Part shown: positions 5,172 to 5,236 of the stretch, one piece after another
How positions within the stretch are numbered: the stretch's first letter is position 1
How the letters are laid out: each line of letters starts with the position of its first letter
Assembly: GCA_910585065.1 (NCBI GenBank)
Contig: CAJUCG010000223.1
Coordinates: 1 to 5,236 of the forward strand
Reading direction: 5' to 3'
Source: an uncultured Lachnospiraceae bacterium
Lineage (GTDB): Bacteria > Bacillota > Clostridia > Lachnospirales > Lachnospiraceae
DNA: 5,236 bases
Notes under the pieces: model-generated
The model's database searches: none
Told to the model about the DNA's origin: nothing
Seen by the model: the letters and a program-made list of their open reading frames with translations, nothing else
Position numbers and translations under genes: made by a program

Positions 5172-5236
5172 ATTTTAGGATAAGAGTTTTAAGAACGAAT
5201 TTTTTAAACAGAGAGAAAATTACAACAAAAAAGCAG
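5172..5236. other. A+T-rich end of window after the small gene
   Basis: These 65 bases hold no recognisable gene. The last bases, AAAAAAGCAG, look like the left arm of an A-flanked terminator hairpin cut off by the window edge, which would close the small gene. This cannot be confirmed without the next bases. Confidence 0.25.

Overview
The window reads as chromosomal DNA from a low-to-mid GC Gram-positive anaerobe, most likely a gut clostridium of the Lachnospiraceae type. The evidence is GGAGG-type ribosome binding sites, sigma-A-like promoters with 17-base spacers, A/T-flanked hairpin terminators, a tRNA gene without encoded CCA, and protein types common in that group. Genus-level placement is an inference; nothing here fixes it.

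Layout, left to right. Positions 1-129 are the last 42 codons of a plus-strand gene of unknown function. A 252-base gap follows, holding a long hairpin (181-227), then a well-formed promoter (362-390) overlapped by an inverted repeat that looks like a repressor site (377-394). The promoter drives a 532-residue FGGY-family sugar kinase (445-2043), probably acting on a pentulose, which is closed by a terminator (2118-2160). A second, visibly more A+T-rich unit with its own extended -10 promoter encodes a 200-residue membrane protein with an HEWLH zinc-protease-like motif (2245-2847, DUF3267 type). Directly behind it, on the minus strand, is a short stretch (2848-3025) that looks like the decayed, frameshifted tail of another gene.

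Next comes a strong promoter and a complete tRNA-Arg(ACG) gene (3132-3205). A hairpin terminator (3211-3246) is placed to serve both the tRNA and the convergent minus-strand gene. That gene is a complete 518-residue ABC-F ATPase (3264-4820, YfmM-like) with its own promoter at 4853-4881. Divergent from it is a 58-residue protein (4995-5171) made almost entirely of Asn, Ser, Thr, Lys and Gln in four-residue repeats, which I do not recognise. It is the least explained gene here.

The genes look like independent single-gene transcription units rather than one pathway. The kinase belongs to carbohydrate use and appears locally regulated. The tRNA and the ABC-F protein belong to translation. The membrane protein and the flanking remnant look like accessory DNA between the kinase and the tRNA. 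I found no CRISPR array, complete insertion sequence, riboswitch or obvious defence system.
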